Notes under the pieces: generated by a model
What the model saw: only the letters and a program-made list of their open reading frames with translations
What the model was told of the DNA's origin: nothing
Databases searched by the model: none
From: Nectonema munidae
Taxonomy: Eukaryota; Nematomorpha; Nectonematoida; Nectonematidae
Reading direction: 5' to 3'
Assembly: GCA_030549495.1 (NCBI GenBank)
Contig: JAUIRK010001048.1
Location: 1-64,000 of the forward strand
DNA: 64,000 nucleotides
Position numbers and translations under genes: made by a program
Part shown: positions 1 through 13,000 of the stretch, one piece after another
Numbering within the stretch: the stretch's first letter is position 1
How the letters are laid out: the number at the start of each line of letters is the position of its first letter

Positions 1-983
1 ATAAGCAGTGAGCACTCACAAAAACATATTATTTGTATGAAATGTAGTAAAAAAAAAATTTTTTACAATTAAACAATAGTAAGTTTTTGTTCATTAACTA
101 TTGAACTTTGAAAAAGCTTCAAACAAATAGAGAAAACCTTTTTTTGAGGCGCTTCTTTTCACCCAAAAACACATTCAAAAAACACCTAAAAACTAGTTTT
201 ATTTGTAGTTTAAAGTAGTTTATTTGTAGTTTTATTCAATTGTTTTTTTTCTTTTTTATATATATTTTATCATGAACATAATATTTTAGTATGTAATGTA
301 CTAACTCTTGCTTTAGGCTTTACTAACTTTTAATATCCTTTACTTTTAAACTCAATTGATTAATTGTAATTTTTTGTTGAATTTCACTGATTATTTGATT
401 TAAATAGTTTCTGTTGCTACATATGATGTTTTTTGAATGTGTTTTTGGGTGAAAAGACGCACGCTTTTTTGTAGTAAATTGCTGAACTTTAATATTTCGG
501 GCAATATAAAAAATATTTATAGTTACATATATGCACAAGAAATCATTAATTTAAAGGTTATAGATAAGCTAAATGTACAAAATATAAAAATTATCATAAA
601 CAAAAGAGTATTTGTGAAAACAAAAAGGCCGGGCCCTTTGGACTTTTTAGCTGAGCTCTAAATGTTACATTGATACTTTGAATTTTTTATTATTTTGAAT
701 AAAAAATTGAGTTTTAATGTTGGAAAATTCGGATTTTATTTATTTCACATTCTCGAATTGGGATGTGGATATTGAATTACCAATAGTTTCTAATGTGGAC
801 GCTATTGCGTTCTATAGTCTTTTGACTTTTATTCTGAGCTTTATATATCAAAGAGACCCTGAGAAGAATGCTGGAGGAAAACTTATTTACTACATTCTGC
901 ATATTTTTGATAAATAAATCTTAGTATGAAGTATGAGATGTTTAATTTTACTTTTTTTTTATCATTGAATAATTGTTTTGTGA
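1..983. other. AT-rich flank without a recognisable gene
   Basis: I find no protein or RNA gene here. Short open frames at 437-661 and 717-917 (74 and 66 codons) show no motif I recognise and have the low-complexity composition expected by chance in AT-rich DNA. The stretch holds one inverted repeat (separate entry) and a small GC-richer patch around 625-660. If the piggyBac element to the right is complete its left terminus should lie here, but I could not find a match to its right terminus. Confidence 0.5.
154..457. repeat. 31-bp inverted repeat enclosing about 240 bp (fold-back or MITE-like)
   Basis: Positions 154-184 and 427-457 are exact reverse complements. Both contain CTTTTCACCCAAAAACACAT followed by TCAAAAAACA. 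The similarity continues imperfectly outward through GCG-containing sequence. The enclosed DNA is AT-rich and non-coding. This is the form of a small fold-back element or MITE remnant, or of a hairpin. I see no clear target-site duplication, so the superfamily is unassigned. Confidence 0.6.
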
Positions 984-1010
984 AAGCAAACTTTTATTTC
1001 AAAATATATT

Positions 1011-2537
1011 TTGCATTCTCACATTTTTAAGGATGATACTTTAAATAATTTGTTGGAGTTTATTGATACAGAAAAGATAACTGACTCCCAAATTTTCATT
1101 CAACCGCCCATAAATTGTACCGATGTGGTTACAGATGAAGATTCAGGAGACGAAGATATCGGCGATATAGACAATTTGACTGGAAATCAATTGCTGGCTG
1201 AAGGAACTTTGGTTTCAAGATGTGTGATTCACGGTGATGATGATGATGATGATGATAGACAAACTAGTAATCAAATCGAACCAGTTAAAAGAAAAAAGTC
1301 TTTTCATTGGAACAGTGGTTGTGTTAATTTTCATGGAAATGAATTCAAAGAAGCTCTTCACCCAAGTTACTATGATAACGCTAACTTGAATTTGATGGAT
1401 GTTTTTAATCTATTTTTGACTGAAACTCTCATTAACATGATTGTTTCATTTACAAACAATTATGCTTCGCAAAACAACTTTAATTTGAACTTGAGTAATG
1501 ATGAATTTAAAGTTTTTTTTGGTATTTTCACTCTAATGGGCTACCATAAATTACCTAAATATCGCATGTATTGGAACAAAAGTGAGGATTGTGATGTGAA
1601 AATTGTATCGTCGGCAATGAGGAGAGATAGGTTTGATGAAATAAAAAAGTACTTACATTTTTCAGACAACAATCAACTTGACTCAAGTGATAAGTTCACC
1701 AAAATACGGCCTCTTGTTGACAAACTAAACCAAATTTTTTCTTCAAATGCTCCTGTAGCAGAGTTTCATGCTATAGATGAAACGATGATAACGTATTATG
1801 GTCGTCAACATCTGAAACAGTTCATCAAAGGAAAGCCTCAAAGGTTTGGGTATAAGCAATGGTCAGATTGCATTCAATCTGGGTATTTAGTGAACTTTGA
1901 TCTTTATCAAGGTAAATCGGAAAAAAGAAGTACAGGGTTAACTTTAGGGGAATCTGTAGTACTCAACTTTGTTGAGAAAAACAACAACAAGATCATCAAC
2001 TCATACCATTATGTCATGGATAATTATTTTTCAACCTTGAACTTGTTTCAAATGATTAAAGAAAAAAAACAGACCATGACGGCTACCATAAAAAAGAACA
2101 GGCTGCTCAATTTTCCTAAAAAAAGTGAAAAAGATTTTAAAAAAGATCCCAGAGGGAGTTTTACGGCATACAATTCCTGTTCTTTTAACGTTTGTGAGTG
2201 GTTTGATAATCGGGTTGTGATTTGTGGATCTAACAAGTATGGGGTAGAGCCACTAAATAAAATTTCACGATACTCGCGTACATTAAAAAGTAGGATAAAA
2301 ATAAATCAGCCAAAGCTTTTAAATGTTTATAATCGAGAGATGGGGCATGTAGACAGAATGGACCAAAATCTCATGATTTATAAAAGTTGTTTAAGAGGAA
2401 AAAAATGGTATATGCCTATTGTAATGCATCTTTTTGATACAATGATCATACAAGCTTGGCTTGTGTACAGGTTGACCCCGAACCCTGAAAAAAAAGATCA
2501 ACTTTTTACCGCAGAATGGTGGCCCAAAGTTTATTAA
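1011..2537 (+). CDS. piggyBac transposase (DDE_Tnp_1_7 domain), main frame
   Basis: This is a 508-residue frame related to piggyBac transposases, which excise and reinsert DNA at TTAA in the nucleus. Residues 38-90 are an acidic leader ending in a GAT-repeat run of seven Asp, typical of the family's N-terminus. The catalytic core follows. The first Asp is D256 in AIDETMITYYG, the second D337 in YVMDNYFSTL and the third D448 in GHVDRMDQ, with D451 as the usual companion. The KIRPLVDKLN and KYLHFSDN blocks are also family hallmarks. No ATG opens the frame: codon 1 is TTG and the first in-frame ATG is codon 129 (1395). The true N-terminus is therefore lost, or comes from an upstream exon; the pyrimidine-rich stretch ending in AG just before 1033 could be a splice acceptor. 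The frame stops at 2537 without the cysteine-rich domain, which continues in another frame. Family assignment is firm. Activity is unlikely. Confidence 0.88.
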   Translation: MHSHIFKDDTLNNLLEFIDTEKITDSQIFIQPPINCTDVVTDEDSGDEDIGDIDNLTGNQLLAEGTLVSRCVIHGDDDDDDDRQTSNQIEPVKRKKSFHWNSGCVNFHGNEFKEALHPSYYDNANLNLMDVFNLFLTETLINMIVSFTNNYASQNNFNLNLSNDEFKVFFGIFTLMGYHKLPKYRMYWNKSEDCDVKIVSSAMRRDRFDEIKKYLHFSDNNQLDSSDKFTKIRPLVDKLNQIFSSNAPVAEFHAIDETMITYYGRQHLKQFIKGKPQRFGYKQWSDCIQSGYLVNFDLYQGKSEKRSTGLTLGESVVLNFVEKNNNKIINSYHYVMDNYFSTLNLFQMIKEKKQTMTATIKKNRLLNFPKKSEKDFKKDPRGSFTAYNSCSFNVCEWFDNRVVICGSNKYGVEPLNKISRYSRTLKSRIKINQPKLLNVYNREMGHVDRMDQNLMIYKSCLRGKKWYMPIVMHLFDTMIIQAWLVYRLTPNPEKKDQLFTAEWWPKVY

Positions 2538-2755
2538 AAACCTATGGAGTTTATCCTCAATCATCCAAGGCTCTCGCAAGTCCCAATCCTGCAGACATCA
2601 CAAGATTCGACAAGACTGGACACTTGGTCACTCCGATTGAAGACAATAAAAGATTGAAATGTCGACATTGTCATTCTAAAACTCCCACAAAATGCATCAA
2701 ATGCAATGTTGGAGTTCATGTGAAATGCTTTATCGCTTACCATACTAAAATTTAA
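2516..2755 (+). pseudogene. piggyBac transposase C-terminal cysteine-rich domain, out of frame
   Basis: This frame overlaps the end of the main transposase frame by about 20 bp and carries the missing C-terminus. It has a basic linker with RFDKTGHLVTP, as in other piggyBacs, then a metal-binding module: C49-x2-C52, C60-x2-C63, H68-x2-C71-x4-H76 (numbered from the Met at 2516). This is the cysteine-rich domain that in the family binds the terminal repeats. Its position directly after the core, in a different frame, means that a frameshift near 2505-2516 separates it from the catalytic domain. The initiating Met shown is probably not a real start. The alternative, a spliced C-terminal exon, is less likely because no intron-sized gap exists. 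Confidence 0.8.
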
Positions 2756-2766
2756 AAAAATGTTTT

Positions 2767-2772
2767 AATAAA
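2767..2772 (+). promoter_or_regulatory. poly(A) signal of the piggyBac transposase
   Basis: An AATAAA hexamer lies 12 bp after the stop codon that ends the cysteine-rich domain frame, the expected place for a compact transposase transcript. Such hexamers are common by chance in AT-rich DNA, so the call rests on position. Confidence 0.5.
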
Positions 2773-3007
2773 ATTGTTTTTTGCTTTTACAGAATTTTTT
2801 GGGGTGTACGAACGTCCCATATATGGTACGGCATTTTTTTTAAAAACGAAAAAACATTTTTTTTTATTGTACCCAAATTTCGTTTATTAGTAGTGTGTAA
2901 ACTTTGATATATCACTTTCATTAAATAAAACGAAATATTTTTGCTTCGGCATATCAGATAATCAAATTAAATGGACTTTTCGGCACTTGAAGGAACTATG
3001 CATTACT

Positions 3008-3031
3008 GACCTCTCGGCATGAAAGAGTTAA
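3008..3031. repeat. piggyBac right terminus and TTAA target site
   Basis: The sequence CTCTCGGCATGAAAGAG ends at 3027 and is followed by TTAA at 3028-3031. The next bases, TAATATTCAACTCATGAC, are satellite monomer sequence. The same satellite variant inside the array (for example around 4855-4880) reads GATTAATAATATTCAACTC. The TTAA used by the transposon is therefore a normal part of the monomer. This fixes both the transposon end and the satellite start to the base. Confidence 0.75.
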
Positions 3032-6000
3032 TAATATTCAACTCATGACATTATGTAACGATGTTCAAAGTCTATTTTTTCCTATTTGATTTCATAGATA
3101 TTTGTCACTTTTAGAAATAAATAAAAAAAATACCTTGATAAAAAAATATATTATTTGAAAATCGGTTCTCATTTCTATTTGATTTCACTTTTTTGATTAA
3201 GCTTGATTAATATTCAACTTATGACATTATGTAACGATGTTCAAAGTCTTTTTTTCCTATTTGATTTCATCGATATTTGTCAATTTTTGAAATAAATAAA
3301 AAAAATACCTTGATAAAAAAATATATTATTTGAAAATCGGTTCTCATTTCTATTTGATTTCACTTTTTTGATTAAGCTTGATTAATATTCAACTCATGAA
3401 ATTATGTAACGATGTTCAAAGTCTTTTTTTCCTATTTGATTTCATCGATATTTGTCACTTTTAGAAATGAATAAAAAAATATATTATTTGAAAATCGGTT
3501 CTCATTTCTATTTGATTTCACTTTTTTGATAATAAGCTTGATTAATATTAAACTCATGACATTATGTAACGATATTCAAAGTCTATTTTTTCCTATTTGA
3601 TTTCATCGATATTTGTCACTTTTAGAAATGAATAAAAAAATATATTATTTGAAAATCGGTTCTCATTTCTATTTGATTTCACTTTTTTGATAATAAGCTT
3701 CATAAATATTCAACTCATAACATTATGTAACGATGTTCAAAGTCTTTTTTTCCTATTTGATTTCATCGATATTTGTCACTTTTAGAAGTGAATAAAAAAA
3801 TATATTATTTGAAAATCGGTTCTCATTTCTATTTGATTTCACTTTTTTGATAATAAGCTTCATAAATATTCAACTCATGACATTATGTAACGATGTTCAA
3901 AGTCTTTTTTTCCTATTTGATTTCATCGATATTTGTCAATTTTTGAAATGAATAAAAAAATACCTTGATAAAAAAATATATTATTTGAAAATCGGTTCTC
4001 ATTTCTATTTGATTTCACTTTTTTGATTAAGCTTGATTAATATTCAACTCATAACATTATGTAACGATGTTCAAAGTCTTTTTTTCCTATTTGATTTCAT
4101 CGATATTTGTCAATTTTTGAAATAAATAAAAAAAATACCTTGATAAAAAAATATATTATTTGAAAATCGGTTCTCATTTCTATTTGATTTCACCTTTTTG
4201 ATTAAGCTTGATTAATATTCAACTCATGACATTATGTAACGATGTTCAAAGTCTTTTTTTCCTATTTGATTTCATCGATATTTGTTACTTTTAATAAAAA
4301 AATATATTATTTGAAAATCGGTTCTCATTTCTATTTGATTTCACTTTTTTGATAATAAGCTTGATTAATATTAAACTCATGACATTATGTAACGATGTTC
4401 AAAGTCTATTTTTTCCTATTTGATTTCATCGATATTTGTCACTTTTAGAAATGAATAAAAAAATATATTATTTGAAAATCGGTTCTCATTTCTATTTGAT
4501 TTCACTTTTTTGATAATAAGCTTCATAAATATTCAACTCATAACATTATGTAACGATGTTCAAAGTCTTTTTTTCCTATTTGATTTCATCGATATTTGTC
4601 ACTTTTAGAAATGAATAAAAAAATATATTATTTGAAAATCGGTTCTCATTTCTATTTGATTTCACTTTTTTGATAATAAGCTTCATAAATATTCAACTCA
4701 TGACATTATGTAACGATGTTCAAAGTCTTTTTTTCCTATTTGATTTCATCGATATTTGTCACTTTTAGAAATGAATAAAAAAATACCTTGATAAAAAATA
4801 TATTATTTGAAAATCGGTTCTCATTTCTATTTGATTTCACTTTTTTGATTAAGCTTGATTAATAATATTCAACTCATGACATTATGTAACGATGTTCAAA
4901 GTCTATTTTTTCCTATTTGATTTCATAGATATTTGTCACTTTTAGAAATAAATAAAAAAAATACCTTGATAAAAAAATATATTATTTGAAAATCGGTTCT
5001 CATTTCTATTTGATTTCACTTTTTTGATTAAGCTTGATTAATATTCAACTTATGACATTATGTAACGATGTTCAAAGTCTTTTTTTCCTATTTGATTTCA
5101 TCGATATTTGTCAATTTTTGAAATAAATAAAAAAATACCTTGATAAAAAAATATATTATTTGAAAATCGGTTCTCATTTCTATTTGATTTCACTTTTTTG
5201 ATTAAGCTTGATTATAATATTCAACTCATGAAATTATGTAACGATGTTCAAAGTCTTTTTTTCCTATTTGATTTCATCGATATTTGTCACTTTTAGAAAT
5301 GAATAAAAAAAATATATTATTTGAAAATCGGTTCTCATTTCTATTTGATTTCACTTTTTTGATAATAAGCTTGATTAATATTAAACTCATGACATTATGT
5401 AACGATGTTCAAAGTCTATTTTTTCCTATTTGATTTCATCGATATTTGTCACTTTTAGAAATGAATAAAAAAATATATTATTTGAAAATCGGTTCTCATT
5501 TCTATTTGATTTCACTTTTTTGATAATAAGCTTCATAAATATTCAACTCATAACATTATGTAACGATGTTCAAAGTCTTTTTTTCCTATTTGATTTCATC
5601 GATATTTGTCACTTTTAGAAATGAATAAAAAAAATATATTATTTGAAAATCGGTTCTCATTTCTATTTGATTTCACTTTTTTGATAATAAGCTTCATAAA
5701 TATTCAACTCATGACATTATGTAACGATGTTCAAAGTCTTTTTTTCCTATTTGATTTCATCGATATTTGTCACTTTTAGAAATGAATAAAAAAATATATT
5801 ATTTGAAAATCGGTTCTCATTTCTATTTGATTTCACTTTTTTGATTAAGCTTGATTAATATTCAACTCATAACATTATGTAACGATGTTCAAAGTCTTTT
5901 TTTCTTATTTGATTTCATCGATATTTGTCAATTTTTGAAATGAATAAAAAAATACCTTGATAAAAAAATATATTATTTGAAAATCGGTTCTCATTTCTAT

Positions 6001-7079
6001 TTGATTTCACTTTTTTGATTAAGCTTGATTAATATTCAACTCATAACATTATGTAACGATGTTCAAAGTCTTTTTTTCCTATTTGATTTCATCGATATTT
6101 GTCAATTTTTGAAATAAATAAAAAAAATACCTTGATAAAAAAATATATTATTTGAAAATCGGTTCTCATTTCTATTTGATTTCACTTTTTTGATTAAGCT
6201 TGATTAATATTCAACTCATGACATTATGTAACGATGTTCAAAGTCTTTTTTTCCTATTTGATTTCATCGATATATGTCACTTTTAATAAAAAAATATATT
6301 ATTTGAAAATCGGTTCTCATTTCTATTTGATTTCACTTTTTTGATAATAAGCTTGATTAATATTAAACTCATGACATTATGTAACGATGTTCAAAGTCTA
6401 TTTTTTCCTATTTGATTTCATCGATATTTGTCACTTTTAGAAATGAATAAAAAAATATATTATTTGAAAATCGGTTCTCATTTCTATTTGATTTCACTTT
6501 TTTGATAATAAGCTTCATAAATATTCAACTCATAACATTATGTAACGATGTTCAAAGTCTTTTTTTCCTATTTGATTTCATCGATATTTGTCACTTTTAG
6601 AAATGAATAAAAAAATATATTATTTGAAAATCGGTTCTCATTTCTATTTGATTTCACTTTTTTGATAATAAGCTTGATTAATATTAAACTCATGACATTA
6701 TGTAACGATGTTCAAAGTCTATTTTTTCCTATTTGATTTCATCGATATTTGTCACTTTTAGAAATGAATAAAAAAATATATTATTTGAAAATCGGTTCTC
6801 ATTTCTATTTGATTTCACTTTTTTGATAATAAGCTTCATAAATATTCAACTCATGACATTATGTAACGATGTTCAAAGTCTTTTTTTCCTATTTGATTTC
6901 ATCGATATTTGTCACTTTTAGAAATGAATAAAAAAATACCTTGATAAAAAATATATTATTTGAAAATCGGTTCTCATTTCTATTTGATTTCACTTTTTTG
7001 ATTAAGCTTGATTAATAATATTCAACTCATGACATTATGTAACGATGTTCAAAGTCTATTTTTTCCTATTTGATTTCAT

Positions 7080-10000
7080 AGATATTTGTCACTTTTAGAA
7101 ATAAATAAAAAAAATACCTTGATAAAAAAATATATTATTTGAAAATCGGTTCTCATTTTTATTTGATTTCACTTTTTTGATTAAGCTTGATTAATATTCA
7201 ACTTATGACATTATGTAACGATGTTCAAAGTCTTTTTTTCCTATTTGATTTCATCGATATTTGTCAATTTTTGAAATAAATAAAAAAAATACCTTGATAA
7301 AAAAATATATTATTTGAAAATCGGTTCTCATTTCTATTTGATTTCACTTTTTTGAGTAAGCTTGATTAATATTCAACTCATGAAATTATGTAACGATGTT
7401 CAAAGTCTTTTTTTCCTATTTGATTTCATCGATATTTGTCACTTTTAGAAATGAATAAAAAAAATATATTATTTGAAAATCGGTTCTCATTTCTATTTGA
7501 TTTCACTTTTTTGATAATAAGCTTCATAAATATTCAACTCATGACATTATGTAACGATGTTCAAAGTCTTTTTTTCCAATTTGATTTCATCGATATTTGT
7601 CAATTTTTGAAATGAATAAAAAAATACCTTGATAAAAAAATATATTATTTGAAAATCGGTTCTCATTTCTATTTGATTTCACTTTTTTGATTAAGCTTGA
7701 TTAATATTCAACTTATGACATTATGTAACGATGTTCAAAGTCTTTTTTTCCTATTTGATTTCATCGATATTTGTCAATTTTTGAAATAAATAAAAAAAAT
7801 ACCTTGATAAAAAAATATATTATTTGAAAATCGGTTCTCATTTCTATTTGATTTCACTTTTTTGATTAAGCTTGATTAATATTCAACTCATGACATTATG
7901 TAACGATGTTCAAAGTCTATTTTTTCCTATTTGATTTCATCGATATTTGTCACTTTTAGAAATGAATAAAAAAATACCTTGATAAAAAAATATATTATTT
8001 AAAAATCGATTCTCATTTCTATTTGATTTCACTTTTTTGATTAAGCTTGATTAATAATATTCAACTCATGACATTATGTAACGATGTTCAAATCTATTTT
8101 TTCCTATTTGACTTCATCGATATTTGTCACTTTTAGAAATAAATAAAAAAAATACGTTGATAAAAAAATATATTATTTGAAAATCGGTTCTCATTTCTAT
8201 TTGATTTCACTTTTTTGATTAAGCTTGATTAATATTCAACTCATGACATTATGTAACGATGTTCAAAGTCTTTTTTTCCTATTTGATTTCATCGATATTT
8301 GTCAATTTTTGAAATAAATAAAAAAAATACCTTGATAAAAAATATATTATTTGAAAATCGGTTCTCATTTCTATTTGATTTCACTTTTTTGATTAAGCTT
8401 GATTAATATTCAACTCATGACATTATGTAACGATGTTCAAAGTCTTTTTTTCCTATTTGATTTCATCGATATTTGTCACTTTTAGAAATGAATAAAAAAA
8501 TATATTATTTGAAAATCGGTTCTCATTTCTATTTGATTTCACTTTTTTGATAATAAGCTTGATTAATATTAAACTCATGACATTATGTAACGATGTTCAA
8601 AGTCTATTTTTTCCTATTTGATTTCATCGATATTTGTCACTTTTAGAAATGAATAAAAAAATATATTATTTGAAAATCGGTTCTCATTTCTATTTGATTT
8701 CACTTTTTTGATAATAAGCTTCATAAATATTCAACTCATAACATTATGTAACGATGTTCAAAGTCTTTGTTTCCTATTTGATTTCATCGATATTTGTCAC
8801 TTTTAGAAGTGAATAAAAAAATATATTATTTGAAAATCGGTTCTCATTTCTATTTGATTTCACTTTTTTGATAAGGAGCTTCATAAATATTCAACTCATG
8901 ACATTATGTAACGATGTTCAAAGTCTTTTTTTCCTATTTGATTTCATCGATATTTGTCAATTTTTGAAATGAATAAAAAAATACCTTGATAAAAAAATAT
9001 ATTATTTGAAAATCGGTTCTCATTTCTATTTGATTTCACTTTTTTGATTAAGCTTGATTAATATTCAACTCATAACATTATGTAACGATGTTCAAAGTCT
9101 TTTTTTCCTATTTGATTTCATCGATATTTGTCAATTTTTGAAATAAATAAAAAAAATACCTTGATAAAAAAATATATTATTTGAAAATCGGTTCTCATTT
9201 CTATTTGATTTCACTTTTTTGATTAAGCTTGATTAATATTCAACTCATGACATTATGTAACGATGTTCAAAGTCTATTTTTTCCTATTTGATTTCATCGA
9301 TATTTGTCACTTTTAGAAATGAATAAAAAAATACCTTGATAAAAAAATATATTATTTAAAAATCGATTCTCATTTCTATTTGATTTCACTTTTTTGATTA
9401 AGCTTGATTAATAATATTCAACTCATGACATTATGTAACGATGTTCAAAGTCTATTTTTTCCTATTTGATTTCATCGATATTTGTCACTTTTAGAAATAA
9501 ATAAAAAAAATACGTTGATAAAAAAATATATTATTTGAAAATCGGTTCTCATTTCTATTTGATTTCACTTTTTTGATTAAGCTTGATTAATATTCAACTC
9601 ATGACATTATGTAACGATGTTCAAAGTCTTTTTTTCCTATTTGATTTCATCGATATTTGTCAATTTTTTAAATAAATAAAAAAAATACCTTGATAAAAAA
9701 TATATTATTTGAAAATCGGTTCTCATTTCTATTTGATTTCACTTTTTTGATTAAGCTTGATTAATATTCAACTCATGACATTATGTAACGATGTTCAAAG
9801 TCTTTTTTCCTATTTGATTTCATCGATATTTGTCACTTTTAGAAATGAATAAAAAAATATATTATTTGAAAATCGGTTCTCATTTCTATTTGATTTCACT
9901 TTTTTGATAATAAGCTTGATTAATATTAAACTCATGACATTATGTAACGATGTTCAAAGTCTATTTTTTTCCTATTTGATTTCATCGATATTTGTCACTT

Positions 10001-13000
10001 TTAGAAATGAATAAAAAAATATATTATTTGAAAATCGGTTCTCATTTCTATTTGATTTCACTTTTTTGATAATAAGCTTCATAAATATTCAACTCATAAC
10101 ATTATGTAACGATGTTCAAAGTCTTTTTTCCTATTTGATTTCATCGATATTTGTCACTTTTAGAAGTGAATAAAAAAATATATTATTTGAAAATCGGTTC
10201 TCATTTCTATTTGATTTCACTTTTTTGATAAGGAGCTTCATAAATATTCAACTCATGACATTATGTAACGATGTTCAAAGTCTTTTTTTCCTATTTGATT
10301 TCATCGATATTTGTCAATTTTTGAAATGAATAAAAAAATACCTTGATAAAAAAATATATTATTTGAAAATCGGTTCTCATTTCTATTTGATTTCACTTTT
10401 TTGATTAAGCTTGATTAATATTCAACTCATAACATTATGTAACGATGTTCAAAGTCTTTTTTTCCTATTTGATTTCATCGATATTTGTCAATTTTTGAAA
10501 TAAATAAAAAAAATACCTTGATAAAAAAATATATTATTTGAAAATCGGTTCTCATTTCTATTTGATTTCACTTTTTTGATTAAGCTTGATTAATATTCAA
10601 CTCATGACATTATGTAACGATGTTCAAAGTCTTTTTTTCCTATTTGATTTCATCGATATTTGTCACTTTTAATAAAAAAATATATTATTTGAAAATCGGT
10701 TCTCATTTCTATTTGATTTCACTTTTTTGATAATAAGCTTGATTAATATTAAACTCATGACATTATGTAACGATGTTCAAAGTCTATTTTTTCCTATTTG
10801 ATTTCATCGATATTTGTCACTTTTAGAAATGAATAAAAAAATATATTTGAAAATCGGTTCTCATTTCTATTTGATTTCACTTTTTTGATAATAAGCTTCA
10901 TAAATATTCAACTCATAACATTATGTAACGATGTTCAAAGTCTTTTTTCCTATTTGATTTCATCGATATTTGTCTCTTTTAGAAATGAATAAAAAAATAT
11001 ATTATTTGAAAATCGGTTCTCATTTCTATTTGATTTCACTTTTTTGATAATAAGCTTCATAAATATTCAACTCATGACATTATGTAACGATGTTCAAAGT
11101 CTTTTTTTCCTATTTGATTTCATCGATATTTGTCACTTTTAGAAATGAATAAAAAAATACCTTGATAAAAAATATATTATTTGAAAATCGGTTCTCATTT
11201 CTATTTGATTTCACTTTTTTGATTAAGCTTGATTAATAATATTCAACTCATGACATTATGTAACGATGTTCAAAGTCTATTTTTTCCTATTTGATTTCAT
11301 AGATATTTGTCACTTTTAGAAATAAATAAAAAAAATACCTTGATAAAAAAATATATTATTTGAAAATCGGTTCTCATTTTTATTTGATTTCACTTTTTTG
11401 ATTAAGCTTGATTAATATTCAACTTATGACATTATGTAACGATGTTCAAAGTCTTTTTTTTCCTATTTGATTTCATCGATATTTGTCAATTTTTGAAATA
11501 AATAAAAAAAATACCTTGATAAAAAAATATATTATTTGAAAATCGGTTCTCATTTCTATTTGATTTCACTTTTTTGAGTAAGCTTGATTAATATTCAACT
11601 CATGAAATTATGTAACGATGTTCAAAGTCTTTTTTTCCTATTTGATTTCATCGATATTTGTCACTTTTAGAAATGAATAAAAAAAATATATTATTTGAAA
11701 ATCGGTTCTCATTTCTATTTGATTTCACTTTTTTGATAATAAGCTTCATAAATATTCAACTCATGACATTATGTAACGATGTTCAAAGTCTTTTTTTCCA
11801 ATTTGATTTCATCGATATTTGTCAATTTTTGAAATGAATAAAAAAATACCTTGATAAAAAAATATATTATTTGAAAATCGGTTCTCATTTCTATTTGATT
11901 TCACTTTTTTGATTAAGCTTGATTAATATTCAACTCATAACATTATGTAACGATGTTCAAAGTCTTTTTTTTCCTATTTGATTTCATCGATATTTGTCAA
12001 TTTTTGAAATAAATAAAAAAAATACCTTGATAAAAAAATATATTATTTGAAAATCGGTTCTCATTTCTATTTGATTTCACTTTTTTGATTAAGCTTGATT
12101 AATATTCAACTCATGACATTATGTAACGATGTTCAAAGTCTATTTTTTCCTATTTGATTTCATCGATATTTGTCACTTTTAGAAATGAATAAAAAAATAC
12201 CTTGATAAAAAAATATATTATTTAAAAATCGATTCTCATTTCTATTTGATTTCACTTTTTTGATTAAGCTTGATTAATAATATTCAACTCATGACATTAT
12301 GTAACGATGTTCAAAGTCTATTTTTTCCTATTTGATTTCATCGATATTTGTCACTTTTAGAAATAAATAAAAAAAATACGTTGATAAAAAAATATATTAT
12401 TTGAAAATCGGTTCTCATTTCTATTTGATTTCACTTTTTTGATTAAGCTTGATTAATATTCAACTCATGACATTATGTAACGATGTTCAAAGTCTTTTTT
12501 TTCCTATTTGATTTCATCGATATTTGTCAATTTTTGAAATAAATAAAAAAAATACCTTGATAAAAAATATATTATTTGAAAATCGGTTCTCATTTCTATT
12601 TGATTTCACTTTTTTGATTAAGCTTGATTAATATTCAACTCATGACATTATGTAACGATGTTCAAAGTCTTTTTTTTCCTATTTGATTTCATCGATATTT
12701 GTCACTTTTAGAAATGAATAAAAAAATATATTATTTGAAAATCGGTTCTCATTTCTATTTGATTTCACTTTTTTGATAATAAGCTTGATTAATATTAAAC
12801 TCATGACATTATGTAACGATGTTCAAAGTCTATTTTTTCCTATTTGATTTCATCGATATTTGTCACTTTTAGAAATGAATAAAAAAATATATTATTTGAA
12901 AATCGGTTCTCATTTCTATTTGATTTCACTTTTTTGATAATAAGCTTCATAAATATTCAACTCATAACATTATGTAACGATGTTCAAAGTCTTTGTTTCC

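Larger units (their letters stand above)
984..3027 (+). mobile_element. piggyBac DNA transposon, right-hand portion with transposase
   Basis: The region contains a piggyBac-type transposase frame, its displaced C-terminal cysteine-rich domain, a poly(A) signal and a right terminus that stops exactly at TTAA (3028-3031), the target site of the family. Read inward from the TTAA, the end begins CTCTTTCATGCCGAGAGGTC, which resembles the CCCTTTGCCTGCC-like ends of known piggyBacs. No matching left terminus was found in positions 1-983, so the left boundary given is only the last stop codon before the transposase frame. The element is either left-truncated, or has a diverged left end, or extends beyond the window. 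Confidence 0.8.

Noticed and set aside
300-331. Left terminus of the piggyBac (TAACTCTTGCTTTAGGC)
   Set aside because: Only the first few bases match the right end, there is no TTAA at the correct place, and it lies inside the inverted-repeat structure.
717-917. Possible 66-residue gene upstream of the piggyBac
   Set aside because: No motif, no similarity to piggyBac N-termini, and the length is expected by chance in AT-rich DNA.
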